Positions 17,199-26,657 of a DNA stretch of 64,000 nucleotides are shown here, one piece after another. This DNA comes from Roseiarcus sp035606915. GTDB taxonomy: Bacteria; Pseudomonadota; Alphaproteobacteria; Rhizobiales; Beijerinckiaceae. The position numbers and the translations under genes were made by a program. The notes under the pieces were generated by a model. The model was not told the DNA's origin. It saw only the letters and a program-made list of their open reading frames with translations, and searched no databases. Positions within the stretch are counted from its first letter, which is position 1. Every line of letters begins with the position of its first letter. The stretch covers positions 21,085-85,084 of the forward strand of contig DATNDU010000203.1 of the NCBI GenBank assembly GCA_035606915.1, given 5' to 3'.

Positions 17199-18188
17199 CT
17201 AGGCGCCCCGGTCCGCGATGGCGGCGCGAGCGCCCGCCCGCTCTCGCCAGCGCCCAACGGCCGCCGACGCCGTCTCCACGACGATGACGAAAATCAACAA
17301 CAGTCCAGCGGCCAGGTTCTGCGCCCAGAACGGCGCGCCGAGGCTGGCGATGCCGCTCAGCACGAGCCGCAGCGTGAACAGGCCCATCAGCACGCCGAAG
17401 AAGCCGCCCTTGCCGCCCTCCAGCGCCACTCCGCCGATCAGGCAGGCCGCGACCGCCTCCAGAAGCGCGGCGTCGAAGCTGAGCGGGCTCGCGCTACCGG
17501 ACCTGATCGACATCAATCCGCCGGCGAGCGCGGCGAATGCCGCGCAGGCCGCGAAAGCGACGACGATTGGCCGCCGCTGCGGCACGCCGGCGGCGCGCGA
17601 TTCCGCGCGCCCGCCGCCGATGGCGTAGATCTCCCGGCCCCAAATCGTCCGCGACGCAAACAGGCCGGCGAGCGCGAAGGCGCCCAGCATCGTCGCGCTG
17701 AGCGGAGAAAAGACGAACAACCGCCCGTCCACCGCGTCCGTGATCGACAATTGATCGAGAGGAAGGGTCAGCGTCGTTTCGTTGGCGGCGACCAGCGCGA
17801 CGCCGCGCAAACCGATCAGCGTTCCCACCGTGAACACCAGCGAATTGATCCTGAGCCAACTGATGAGGTAGCCCTGCGCCGCCCCGAACAAAGCCGCCGC
17901 GACGACAGCGACAGCGACGGCGACGGCGGGAACCGCGCCGACGCCAATCAGCCGCATGGTCAGCACGCCCGCAAGCGCCGCCATGGACGCGACGGAGAGA
18001 TCGAGTTCGCCGGCGATCATCGTCAGGCCGACGCCGACAGCGACGAGACCCGTCAGCACCGACCCGTCAAGCAGCGCCCAGACGCCGACGGCGGTGTGAT
18101 AGTTCGGCAGGCTCGACGCGAATATTGCGTAGACGGCGAGCGCCAGCGCGAGGCGCGCCAGCGCGCCGGCGGCCAAGCCCTTTCTCAT
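17199..18188 (-). CDS. Ribose-type ABC importer permease (importer 2, second)
   Basis: A 329-residue BPD_transp_2 inner-membrane protein with AGELDLSVASMAAL, IGGGRAESRAAGVPQ and IGGVALEGGKGGFFGVL at the usual places. Hydrophobic segments cover the whole length. Its start overlaps the stop of the preceding permease (18185-18188), so it is translationally coupled as the last gene of importer 2. A broken cyclase-family gene begins immediately after its stop. Confidence 0.87.
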   Translation of the reverse strand: MRKGLAAGALARLALALAVYAIFASSLPNYHTAVGVWALLDGSVLTGLVAVGVGLTMIAGELDLSVASMAALAGVLTMRLIGVGAVPAVAVAVAVVAAALFGAAQGYLISWLRINSLVFTVGTLIGLRGVALVAANETTLTLPLDQLSITDAVDGRLFVFSPLSATMLGAFALAGLFASRTIWGREIYAIGGGRAESRAAGVPQRRPIVVAFAACAAFAALAGGLMSIRSGSASPLSFDAALLEAVAACLIGGVALEGGKGGFFGVLMGLFTLRLVLSGIASLGAPFWAQNLAAGLLLIFVIVVETASAAVGRWRERAGARAAIADRGA

Positions 18189-19153
18189 CGCTCTCTCCTT
18201 TGCAGGAGATGAAAGCCGGAGGTCGCCGCGACGACCAGCGCGCCCACGATGGCGAAGCGCACGCCGCTCGGCAGCGCGCGCAGCAGAAGGAAATTCTGTA
18301 GGAGCGCGATCAGCGCCGCGCCCAGGGCCGCCTGAACGGGAGAGCCCCGCCCGCCGCGCAACGCTACGCCGCCGACCAGCACCGAGGCAATGCAGTCGAT
18401 GTCGAGGCCGGAAAACATGTCCGCCTTAGCCTGAGAGAACTGCGAGACCGAGAAGATCGCGACAATCGCACAACTGACTCCAAGCATCGCCAGCGCGAAC
18501 GCCGCCGCGCGGTCGACGCGAAGCCCGGACGCCTGCGCCGCGAGCCGGTTCTCGCCGCTCAGCGTCAACAGGCGGCCGACCCGCGTCTTGGCGACGATGA
18601 AGGCGCTGACGAGCGCCCAGGCGACGAAGACCCAGCTTTGGATCGGAACGCGCAACGGCCGCATCGTGCCGATCCAGGTCGCGATCTCGTTGTGCAGGCG
18701 AATGTTGCCGTTGCCGCTGATGAGCGCCGCGATGCCCGCGAACACCGCGCCGAAGGCGATGGTGGTGATGATCGGGTTGCGCACGATCGTCATTGCATAA
18801 CCTTGCGCTGCGCCGGCGCCGGCCGCCGCAACCAAGGTGGCGCCGCAAGCCGCGGGCGCACCGGCTCCCGCGCGAACGAGCAGCGCGTAGACGATGCCAA
18901 GCAGCGCCGACAATTGCCCCGCCGACAACGCGAACAGATTGCCGGAGATCGTCACATAGCTCATGCCGATCGCGACGACGCCGGTGGTCGAGGCGGCGCG
19001 CACGACGACGAACAGATTGTCGAGCGTCAGGAAGGCCGGGGTTGTCCAACCGGCAAGCGCGAGCGCGGCGGCGGCCGCGGCAGCCCAGAAGAAGCGCCGG
19101 GCGAGTTTGCCATGCAGCAGAGCCGGCCGCGCACCCTGGCTCACCGTCGACAT
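18185..19153 (-). CDS. Ribose-type ABC importer permease (importer 2, first)
   Basis: A 322-residue BPD_transp_2 permease; markers are TISGNLFALSAGQL (the usual GGxDLS motif is altered to SGNLFALS), LSGENRLAAQASGL and VGGVALRGGRGSPVQ. It is 4 bp after the ATPase gene and overlaps the next permease by 4 bp. The altered second-helix motif is unusual and could affect substrate choice, although the rest of the protein looks intact. Confidence 0.86.
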   Translation of the reverse strand: MSTVSQGARPALLHGKLARRFFWAAAAAAALALAGWTTPAFLTLDNLFVVVRAASTTGVVAIGMSYVTISGNLFALSAGQLSALLGIVYALLVRAGAGAPAACGATLVAAAGAGAAQGYAMTIVRNPIITTIAFGAVFAGIAALISGNGNIRLHNEIATWIGTMRPLRVPIQSWVFVAWALVSAFIVAKTRVGRLLTLSGENRLAAQASGLRVDRAAAFALAMLGVSCAIVAIFSVSQFSQAKADMFSGLDIDCIASVLVGGVALRGGRGSPVQAALGAALIALLQNFLLLRALPSGVRFAIVGALVVAATSGFHLLQRRER

Positions 19154-19157
19154 GGCT

Positions 19158-20657
19158 TCAGGCGTCCTTTGCCAGGGCAGCGGCTTCGGGATGAGTCACG
19201 TCGCGGGTGATCGCCTCCGGGGTGGCGTCGGCCGCGTTCCACATGCGAACCATTCGCCCTTGATAAAAGGTCGCGAAGCGATCGGCGAGGCCGATCACCT
19301 CCTGCGTGTCGGACGAGGCGAAGACCACCGGCACGCCCTCGTTGGCGAGCCGGCGCAATTGCCCGTAAATCTCGGCCCGCGCGCCGACGTCAACCCCGCG
19401 GGTCGGCTCCTCCACAAGCAGCACGCGGGGATCGACGCCGACCCACTTTCCCAGCGCCGCCTTCTGCTGATTGCCGCCGCTGAGATTGCCTGTCTTGCGC
19501 CGCAGATGCGCCGGGTCCAAGCCGAAGCGGCGCGCCAGAGGCTCAGCGAATCCGCGCTCGCGCTCCCCGTCGATCAATCCGAAACGGGAAACCCGCGACA
19601 ACGACGGCGCCGACAGCGTCTCCGTCACCGCGCGGCCCGCGAATATGCCGTCGCGCTTGCGATCGTCGGAGCAGAAGCAGACGCCCCTCGCGATCGCATC
19701 GCGCAACGAGCCGGGCGCGAGCGCCTCGCCGCCGAGCGTCATCTCGCCCGACAGCAACGACGCCAGGCCGCAGATCAATCTCAGAACGGCGTTGGCGCCG
19801 CTGCCGACCTGTCCGGCGAGACCGACGATCTCTCCCCGCCTTACCGCGAGGCTGACCGGCGCCCGCAGTCCCGGTCCCTGCGCTTGCCGCAGGACAAGCA
19901 AATCCTCGCCGATCGCGCGAGCGCGTTCGGGAAACATCTGGTCGAGCCGCCGCCCGAGCATTTTCTCGATCAGTTGATCGACGTCGAGTGACGCGACGTC
20001 GACGGCCGGAAAGCTGCGCGCGCTGCGCAACACCGTGACGCGATCGCAGAGCCTGAAGACCTCGCGCAGCCGGTGGGTGACATAGATCACCGCGCAGCCT
20101 TTGGCGACGAGCGTCCTCACCGCGTTTTCAACCTTGTGGATTTCCGCGTCGGCAAGGGCGGCGGTGGGTTCGTCAAGAATGGCGATGCGGGCGGAGCGCG
20201 ACAGCAGGCGCGCGATCTCGACAAGCTGCCTCTCGCCCACCGAAAGGTCTCCTGCCGGCGCGAGCGCGTCGATGTGCGAAAGGCCCATCGCGTCGAGATA
20301 GGGGCGCGCCCGCTTGGCGATCCGACGCGGACTACGATACCAGCCGGCCCGGATATCGCCCAGGAACACGTTCTCCGCCGCCGACAGATGCTCGACGATG
20401 CTGAGTTCCTGCGCGACATAGCCGACGCCCGCCTCGCGCGCCTGCCCCGGGGAGTGAAAGCGCCGCCGCCTGCCGTCGATTTCGATGGCGCCGGCGTCCG
20501 GCGTCTCCAGGCCGGCGAGGATCTTGACCAGCGTCGACTTACCGGCGCCGTTTTCGCCAAGCAGCGCCATCACTTGGCCGCCCGCGACGCTCAAGTCGGC
20601 GCTTTCCAGAGCGACCGCCGCGCCGTAGCGCCGCGCAATGTGAGACATATTCAGCAT
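19158..20657 (-). CDS. Ribose-type ABC importer double ATPase (importer 2)
   Basis: A 499-residue RbsA-type protein. The ATG at 20657 (MLNMSHIARRYG) is used; a longer reading adds 90 residues of non-family sequence that overlaps the binding-protein gene. Domain 1 has Walker A GENGAGKST, signature LSVGERQ and Walker B IAILDEPTAAL. Domain 2 has LSGGNQQKAALGKW and VLLVEEPTRGVDVG, with Glu in place of the first Walker B Asp. It lies 53 bp after the binding-protein stop and 4 bp before the permeases. It should energise importer 2 in place of the frameshifted ATPase at 12651. Confidence 0.89.
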   Translation of the reverse strand: MLNMSHIARRYGAAVALESADLSVAGGQVMALLGENGAGKSTLVKILAGLETPDAGAIEIDGRRRRFHSPGQAREAGVGYVAQELSIVEHLSAAENVFLGDIRAGWYRSPRRIAKRARPYLDAMGLSHIDALAPAGDLSVGERQLVEIARLLSRSARIAILDEPTAALADAEIHKVENAVRTLVAKGCAVIYVTHRLREVFRLCDRVTVLRSARSFPAVDVASLDVDQLIEKMLGRRLDQMFPERARAIGEDLLVLRQAQGPGLRAPVSLAVRRGEIVGLAGQVGSGANAVLRLICGLASLLSGEMTLGGEALAPGSLRDAIARGVCFCSDDRKRDGIFAGRAVTETLSAPSLSRVSRFGLIDGERERGFAEPLARRFGLDPAHLRRKTGNLSGGNQQKAALGKWVGVDPRVLLVEEPTRGVDVGARAEIYGQLRRLANEGVPVVFASSDTQEVIGLADRFATFYQGRMVRMWNAADATPEAITRDVTHPEAAALAKDA

Positions 20658-20710
20658 GGCGTCCACCGCTGCCGCCGCGACGTCGCAGGACGCTGCGGCG
20701 GCGATTGGGA

Positions 20711-21784
20711 TCAGAAGTCGCAGAGTTCCTTGATCGACTTGCCCCACATCCTCGTCTGGTCGTAGGCGGCCTGCGTGTTGGCGACGGGCGGATTGGGAAT
20801 GAAATTGAAGCGGTAAGGGGCGCCCTCGTCGGAGGGAGGCGTATTCGGGTTGGCCTCGTAGAACTTCTCGCCGTCGAGCACCTTGCCCGCCGCCCTGTAC
20901 TTGGCGAGCACCTGCACCGCGAGCCACCCTTCGAAATAGCCCGACTGGATCGCCGTGCCAACGAGATCGCCGTTCACCACATGCGAGGGATCGCCGTGGC
21001 AGGTGCCGCCGACGACGAATACATCCTTGCCGGGCGTGAGGCCGTTCTCCTTCAACGCCTGCGTCGCCGCGCCCGCCATCGAGTCGTTCTCGGTATAGAT
21101 CCAGGTCAGTCCGGCTTTATGTGCGGGAATGATCTGGGCCGCGATCTTGTAGCCGTCGTCCTCCATGAAGCCGCCCGACGGAACGATTTCCATGACCGTC
21201 AGCTTGCCCTTGGCGACATCCTCGAAGCCTGTCACGCGATCGTCGCCAGCCGAATAGCCGGCGGGGAAGCGGATGATGAGACCCTTGTCGCACTTGACCT
21301 TGGTCTGCTTGGCGCAGGCGTCGAGGATCATCTCGGCCGCCGTCTTTCCGCTCAGGATGTCGCTGGCGCCCGCATAGGCGGTCCAGAACGCCTCGCTGCC
21401 CTTCACGGGAAACTGGTTGGTGAGGATAACCGGCGCGCCCGTCTTGGAAAGCGCGCGTAACGATGCGACGCCGGCCGCGTTCTGCATCGGCCACCAGATG
21501 TAGCCGGCCGCCTTCTCGCCGGAGGCGAGCTCCTGCTGCACCTGGTTGTCCTCTTCGGTCTGATTGAAATTGTTCTCGACGAATTTGATATCGTAGCCGA
21601 GTTGATCGGCCTTCGCCTTCGCGCCCTTCTCCCACTGACCGATGTAAGGATTCGTACTGGAGATGATGAAGGCGACGATCTTGCCTTTGGAGGCGGCCAG
21701 CGCCTGCTGCGGAGCGGCGGCGGATAATAGAAGCGCTGCGGCGGCGGCGCCCGCGACAAGATAACTGGTACCACGCTTGGCCAT
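20711..21784 (-). CDS. Ribose-type ABC importer, periplasmic binding protein (importer 2)
   Basis: A 357-residue Peripla_BP_4-type protein with a clear signal peptide (LVAGAAAAALLLSAAAPQQ, cleavage near ALA-AS at about residue 31). The mature N-terminus KIVAFIISSTNPYIGQWEKG is the first strand and helix of lobe 1. It contains four Cys (two in DACAKQTKVKCDKG), possibly disulphide-forming in the periplasm. It heads the operon binding protein, ATPase, permease, permease. The ATG is preceded by GGGAGGACG. The ligand is unknown. Confidence 0.88.
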   Translation of the reverse strand: MAKRGTSYLVAGAAAAALLLSAAAPQQALAASKGKIVAFIISSTNPYIGQWEKGAKAKADQLGYDIKFVENNFNQTEEDNQVQQELASGEKAAGYIWWPMQNAAGVASLRALSKTGAPVILTNQFPVKGSEAFWTAYAGASDILSGKTAAEMILDACAKQTKVKCDKGLIIRFPAGYSAGDDRVTGFEDVAKGKLTVMEIVPSGGFMEDDGYKIAAQIIPAHKAGLTWIYTENDSMAGAATQALKENGLTPGKDVFVVGGTCHGDPSHVVNGDLVGTAIQSGYFEGWLAVQVLAKYRAAGKVLDGEKFYEANPNTPPSDEGAPYRFNFIPNPPVANTQAAYDQTRMWGKSIKELCDF

Positions 21785-21934
21785 GATTAACGTCCTCCCT
21801 TGTTTCTTTCTCGAATCCTGCGCTGCCTCGACTCCTACGCTACGCGGCAGGTCTCAAGGCGCTTACCCAGCGCCTCGACGTGTGGTCGGCGTCAGGTCCA
21901 TGCGGGTATTTTGAGTGGTCCGCAAACACCTAAT

Positions 21935-21955
21935 TAACTAGTTCGTACATGTCAA
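21935..21955 (-). promoter_or_regulatory. Candidate promoter/operator of importer 2
   Basis: A TTGACA -35 element lies on the minus strand at 21955-21950. Just downstream is the dyad TAAC-TAGTTC-GTAC (21935-21948) containing the perfect 8-bp palindrome AACTAGTT (21936-21943). Its geometry resembles the TAAC-N6-GTTA sites of module A, with a changed second half, as expected for a site read by the paralogous TetR at 15927. The -10 element is not clear. Inferred. Confidence 0.35.
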
Positions 21956-22042
21956 GGCGAATTGACCCGAGGGTCATCACGGGGGAACGCGGAGTGATCG
22001 TCATGGAGCTATTAACCCGCCACGCAAATACGTTCTGATACT

Positions 22043-22252
22043 TTAAGCGGCGTAGCGGACGGTTGGGGTCTGGAAGAAGGATTTCACCTTGTCTGGCTTG
22101 AAATTCCAGACGTTCAGCGCGCCTGAGTAAATCATAAAGCGCAAACGGCCGCGGTTCGTCACGCTGGAAATCATGCTCTGCGTGAAACGGATCGCCGTGC
22201 GAGTGACGGTTGGCCATAAGCTTTCGTCTTTCGAAAGCCCAGCCCGCCGATC
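22043..22252 (-). mobile_element. IS630-like transposase remnant
   Basis: A short stretch of one minus-strand frame (about 22252 to 22109) reads TRTAIRFTQSMISSVTNRG and LRFMIYSGALNV, which resembles the DDE-domain region of IS630-type transposases. It is followed by about 20 unrelated residues and a stop. No start, catalytic triad or terminal inverted repeats are visible, so this is a dead fragment. It occupies much of the 710-bp gap between importer 2 and the FAH-family gene; I see nothing else between about 22260 and 22480. Confidence 0.5.
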
Positions 22253-22494
22253 AAATGTTGAGTTCACCCCGAGGGGCTCGCTCCACTTTCGATCGCGCCA
22301 GGGCGCACGCGCTGGACTGCGGTCATCGCTATCTCCGTCGACGGCTCCCTCGACCAAGAGCCGGCCGCGAGTTTGCCGGCGTGCGCGTACAGCTCCCCGG
22401 AAATCGGGGCGGCGCTGCGAAAATGAGGCGAGCATAATATGCCGGCTTGGGCGGATATGGTGTATTTCAGTCATTCCCTTCGGAGGACGCAAAA

Positions 22495-23286
22495 TTGCAA
22501 CGGATCACAGACCTCGCCGCGAGCCGCGCTGCGCAAATCCTGGTGGATGAGCACAGGGAAGACGTGCGGTTCAGAGCCTATGCAGGCGAGTTCGGCGTCT
22601 CGAGCATTGAGGACGCCTACGCTGTCCAACGAGAATATGTTCGCCTGCAGAGAGAAACACGCAAAGTTGTCACGAGAGGTTACAAGATCGGTCTCACCTC
22701 GGCGCGGATGCAGGCCATGTGCCGCATAGACAGCCCTCTCGCCGGCGTTGTTCTCAGCGACCGCGTTCATTTTTCAGGCGTTCGACTCCTACGTTCCGAT
22801 TACGGGAGGCTCGGTCTCGAATTCGAAATCGCCGTCAAGATGGCGAGAGACTTGAGCGGCGGCCGCCACGCGGTCGACGAAGTCTCAGCGGCCGTGGAGC
22901 ATGTGTGCGCGGCGATCGAAATCGTCGACGACCGCGATGCCGATTACAGCAACCTCGAAGTTCTCTCGCTCATCTCAGACAATTCCTGGAACGCCGGGAT
23001 CGTGCTCGGCGACTTTCAAGGCGGCTGGCCCGATCTCGCTGAGATCCAGGGGCGCGCCACCATGGATGGCGCGGAGATCGGTCGCGGCCAGGGCCGCGAC
23101 GTTCTGGACCACCCCTTCCACGCCGTGGCCTGGCTCGCCGATCATCTCGCAAGCTCGGGAAGCGGTCTGCGCGCGGGCGACATCGTCATGACGGGCAGCA
23201 TCATCACCACGAAATTCCCGGACGCGCCCTGCCGCTATCGTTTTGAGTTGGGCGGATTTGGCGCGGTCGAGGTATCGATCGCGTGA
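22495..23286 (+). CDS. 2-keto-4-pentenoate hydratase / fumarylacetoacetase-family protein (second copy)
   Basis: A close paralogue of the gene at 11805: GYKIGLTSARMQAMC, YGRLGLEFEIAVKMARDL, SDNSWNAGIVLGDF and GDIVMTGSIITTKFP match it segment by segment. The start is taken as TTG at 22495: GGAGG lies 8 bp upstream (22482-22486), and this start gives 263 residues, the same as the paralogue. An ATG-less extension to 22447 would put the ribosome site inside the gene. It is followed by a truncated peptidase gene. Predicted Mg2+-dependent hydratase or decarboxylase of a 2-keto acid. Confidence 0.82.
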   Translation: MQRITDLAASRAAQILVDEHREDVRFRAYAGEFGVSSIEDAYAVQREYVRLQRETRKVVTRGYKIGLTSARMQAMCRIDSPLAGVVLSDRVHFSGVRLLRSDYGRLGLEFEIAVKMARDLSGGRHAVDEVSAAVEHVCAAIEIVDDRDADYSNLEVLSLISDNSWNAGIVLGDFQGGWPDLAEIQGRATMDGAEIGRGQGRDVLDHPFHAVAWLADHLASSGSGLRAGDIVMTGSIITTKFPDAPCRYRFELGGFGAVEVSIA

Positions 23287-23381
23287 CGCCGGAACGCGCA
23301 AACCATTATCTCTCATAGTGGATAGAGACGCTGCGCCGGCCTAGTCTCGGCCAGGGGCTCACTGGCGATAGGATAGGGAAC

Positions 23382-24329
23382 ATGAGCGACGTCGACGCAC
23401 TGCTGGGTCGAATCGACCGCGACCTCGAGGCGGCGCGGGAGCGCTTGTTCGCCTGGCTGCGCATTCCCAGCATCAGCGCGGAGCCCGCGCACGCAAACGA
23501 TTGTCGCCAGGCCGCGGGCTGGCTGCGGGATGAGTTGGCGGGACTTGGCTTCAACGCCTCGGTGCGCGAGACGGCGGCCCATCCTTTGGTGCTCGCGCAC
23601 CATCCGGGCCCCGGCGGGGAGGCTCCGCATCTGCTGTTCTATGGACATTATGACGTGCAGCCGGTCGACCCGCTGGCGCTCTGGACGAGCCCGCCTTTCG
23701 AGCCGGCGCTGACGGAGGGCCCGCATGGAAAAAGGATCGTCGCGCGCGGCGCCGTCGACGACAAGGGCCAGACCATGCTCTGGTTGGAGGCGTTCCGCGC
23801 CTATATCGCCGAGACGGGCGGCTTGCCGGTTCGCGTCACCGTGCTGGTGGAAGGCGAAGAGGAGGTCGGCAGTCCCAGCCTGCCCGCTTTCCTCGCCGCA
23901 AACCGCGACGAACTGCGGGCCGACGCGGTCGTGATCTCCGACACAGGCATGTGGGACGTCGCCACGCCCGCGATCACGACGCGACTGCGGGGCAGCACCT
24001 ACGTCGAGGTGGGTCTACAGGTCGCGGCCCGGGATCTGCACTCCGGCCTGTTCGGCGGCTCGGCGCAGAACGCCGCCAACGTGCTCGCCCGCATCCTGGG
24101 CGAGTTGCACGATGAGCAAGGCCGCATCCAGGTTCCTGGCTTCTACGACGGCGTCAGGCCGCTGCCGCCGGAACTGCTCGCCTCCTGGGACAAGCTTCAG
24201 TTCGACGAGGCGGCGTTTCTCGGCCGCATGGGCCTGCGCACGCCGGCGGGCGAAAAGGATCGGTCTTCGCTGGAGCGGCTCTGGGCGCGGCCGACCGCCG
24301 ACATCACCGGCATCGCGCCGCGAGGATGA
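23382..24329 (+). pseudogene. M20-family dipeptidase, C-terminally truncated
   Basis: The first 310 or so residues are a good M20 metallopeptidase: YGHYDVQP (zinc ligand), GAVDDKGQ (bridging Asp), EGEEEVGSPS (catalytic Glu) and RDLHSGLFGG in the lid domain. The protein then ends within the second half, after ADITGI, followed by four unrelated residues and a TGA, while the family is about 450-470 residues and needs a C-terminal His ligand. The stop is 6 bp before the next open frame, whose own N-terminus is short, so a single deletion probably removed the end of this gene and the start of the next. Confidence 0.72.
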
Positions 24330-24335
24330 CGGGGG

Positions 24336-25496
24336 TTGGACGTCAGCGAACTGTTGGCGCTGCTCGCCCGTCCCGATGTGATCTCCTTCGCGGGCGGAGT
24401 CCCCGATCCCGCTTTGTTCCCGACCGAGGCGATCCGGCTCGCCTATGACTCGATCCTCTCCGAACCCAAAGCGGCGGCGAAAGCGCTACAATATTCAACG
24501 CCGGAGGGCGATCCCGATCTTCGCGCCTGGATCGCCGAGGACATGCGTCGACGCGGCGCGCGCTGCGCGGCGGAGAACGTGCTGATTGTCAACGGCGCGC
24601 AACAGGCGCTGGATTTCATCGGCAAGCTGTTTCTTTCCACCGGCGATGTCGCACTGACGAGCCGGCCGACCTTCCTCGGCGCGCTGCAAGCGTTCGATTG
24701 TTACGAGCCGCGATACGACGAACTGCCGTCGCCTGGGAGTAGTCGCGGCGTGGGCGACTTTCCCGCTGCGGCGCCCGACAAGCCGAAGTTCGGCTATGTC
24801 ATGCCGGAGTTCGAGAATCCAACGGGTCGCACGTTGAATCAGGGGCAACGCGAGCGGTTGCTCGATTTCGCCGACGGGTTGGACATCCCTCTGATTGAGG
24901 ATTCGCCTTATGAGATCCTGCGCTATGAGGGGACCTCGCCGCCAGCGCTGCTGGCGCTGGCCGCCGAGCGAGCCAGCGGCGTCGATCAGGGCCGCGTAAT
25001 TTATCTCGGTTCGTTCTCGAAATTGATCTCGCCTGCGCTGCGGATCGGCTGGTTGGCCGGCCCGGCTGAGGTCGTCGCGCGACTGGCGCTGGTCAAGCAG
25101 GCAAGCAATATCCAGGTCTCGACGATCAATCAGAAGGTCATCGCGCGCGTCGCGCCGGAAATCGTGCCTGTGCAGACCGAAAAGGTGCGGCCGATCTATC
25201 GCGCGCGGCGCGACGCGATGCTGCGCGCGCTGCGCACGCATATGCCCGACGGCGTGAGCTGGAGCGAACCGGAGGGCGGGTTCTTCGTCTGGGTGACCTT
25301 GCCCGAGAGGCTCGATGCGAAAGTTCTCCTGAACCGCGCCGTCGCCACGGTGAAGACAGCTTTCGTCCCCGGCGGCGCATTTTTCCCCGATCGTTCCGGC
25401 GCCAGCGCCTTGCGCCTGAGCTTTTCGCTGGGCGAGCCCGCGATCATCGAGGAGGGGATCGGCCGCCTCGCGCGGGTGGTGCGCGAGGCGGCTTGA
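24336..25496 (+). CDS. PLP-dependent aminotransferase (class I/II), possibly lacking its N-terminus
   Basis: A 386-residue fold-type I aminotransferase with VISFAGGVPDPALFP near the start, the PLP-phosphate region NGAQQALDF, the Asn-Pro pair in PEFENPTGRT, the Asp in LIEDSPYE, the Schiff-base lysine in YLGSFSKLISPALRIGW, and the substrate-carboxylate Arg in SALRLSFS. Relatives of the 2-aminoadipate/valine-pyruvate type usually have about 15-25 more residues before LLALLARPDVISF. Here the only start is a TTG at 24336, immediately after the truncated peptidase. The catalytic core is complete; expression is doubtful. Confidence 0.7.
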   Translation: MDVSELLALLARPDVISFAGGVPDPALFPTEAIRLAYDSILSEPKAAAKALQYSTPEGDPDLRAWIAEDMRRRGARCAAENVLIVNGAQQALDFIGKLFLSTGDVALTSRPTFLGALQAFDCYEPRYDELPSPGSSRGVGDFPAAAPDKPKFGYVMPEFENPTGRTLNQGQRERLLDFADGLDIPLIEDSPYEILRYEGTSPPALLALAAERASGVDQGRVIYLGSFSKLISPALRIGWLAGPAEVVARLALVKQASNIQVSTINQKVIARVAPEIVPVQTEKVRPIYRARRDAMLRALRTHMPDGVSWSEPEGGFFVWVTLPERLDAKVLLNRAVATVKTAFVPGGAFFPDRSGASALRLSFSLGEPAIIEEGIGRLARVVREAA

Positions 25497-25520
25497 TCGG
25501 CTCGAGACAGCCTGAAAACT

Positions 25521-26090
25521 CTATGTCTCGATACGGTAAAGCTTGGCGGCGTTGTCGTGAAACAGCGCCCGCTGCTCCGACGGACTGAAATCGGCGGTGG
25601 TGCGAAGCAGCCAGCCGTAAATCTCGTCGAAGCCGGTCTTCAGGCCGGCGACGGGCCAGTCAGTCGCCAGGATCGACCGTTCCGGGCCGAAGCTCTCGAT
25701 GCAATGCAGGACGACGTCGCGCACGCTATCGTAGGTCGGCTCGGGATCATAGCCTGCGGCGTTCGACACTTTCAGGCGGATGTTCGGCTCGCGGCCGAGA
25801 CGCTTCACCGCGTCGCGCCAGCGCTGCATCCCTTCCTCGTCGCGGTCGATCGGGCTCGCGCAATGGTTCACGAGGATCTGCAGATCCAGAATGCTGCGGG
25901 CGACGTCTATCACCTGGTCGAGCTGATAGGGATACATCATCAGTTCGAGCGTCAGCCCGAGCCTCGCCAAGTGCGCGATGTCCCTGCGCCACGCCGGGTC
26001 CTGCGCCTTGTCGCCGCGCGGGGTGAAAGACTTCCCGGGCGTGGTCGGATGGAAGCTCAGGATGTCGCGCGCGCGCCGATGACTCGGGGA
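25521..26090 (-). pseudogene. Amidohydrolase-2 family lactonase, N-terminally truncated
   Basis: The last 185 or so residues of a protein like the one at 5301: DILSFHPTTPGKSF, LTLELMMYPYQLDQVIDVA, ILVNHCASPIDRDEEGMQRW, SILATDWPVAGLK and ALFHDNAAKLYRIE. The N-terminal HxH metal motif is gone. Upstream, the same stretch of DNA passes without a break into the front of an M20 gene in a different frame, so a deletion has joined the two. Internal frame before about 26075 is also disturbed. Confidence 0.65.
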
Positions 26091-26109
26091 AACGCGGCCT
26101 GCTTTTCAA

Positions 26110-26436
26110 GGATAGCAGCCGCCCGCTGCCGCGCGCGTAGAGCCGCCCGTCGGCCTCGACGAGCTTGAACGGGTCGTGGCGCCAGCTCTGCCCGTCGACC
26201 GGCACCACGTCGGTATGGGCGCTCGACAGCACGCCGGGCGTCTCCTTCGGCCCGATCGTTGCGAACAGGTTCGCCTTAGCGCCGTCGCGGCTCGGCAGCA
26301 CGACCGGCTCGACGCCGTGCCACCTGAGATAATGGGCGACCCATTCGATCAGCGCGAGATTGGAGTGGCGGCTGACCGTATCGAAGGCGGCGAGCTTGTC
26401 GAGGATGGCGACGGCGGATTGGGCAAGCGGCGTCAT
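26110..26436 (-). pseudogene. M20-family deacetylase (ArgE-like), N-terminal fragment
   Basis: From the ATG at 26436 about 105 residues match an acetylornithine-deacetylase-type M20 enzyme: LDKLAAFDTVSRHSNLALI, GAKANLFATIGP, and the first zinc site SSAHTDVVPVDGQ with the following WRHDPFKL. Similarity ends after DGRLYARGS, exactly where the metal-bridging Asp motif should come, and the reading runs into the amidohydrolase remnant out of frame. The product would have no active site. Confidence 0.65.
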
Positions 26437-26657
26437 GGGCCGGACTTCCGCGTGGGGAGATACCCGCCGGCGAACAAGGCGCTCGCGACTGGCATGACAA
26501 AGCGCTGGCTACCGAGCGAGACGCCGCGGCTCATCACAAATTCCTCATTGTCGCGCGAGACATGATCTGGTTTCCCTTCTGTTCGGCGGAGGTCATGATA
26601 TGGGAGCGACAATCCGAGGCCGCTATCAAGCCTGATAGTTCAGCACGCCGATTCGAT

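Noticed and set aside
19158..20927. Longer ATPase reading with 90 extra N-terminal residues
   Set aside because: The extra part overlaps the binding-protein gene in another frame and is not part of the ATPase family.
22210..22440. Small frames in the gap before the FAH-family gene
   Set aside because: Composition is arginine-rich shadow translation with no motif.
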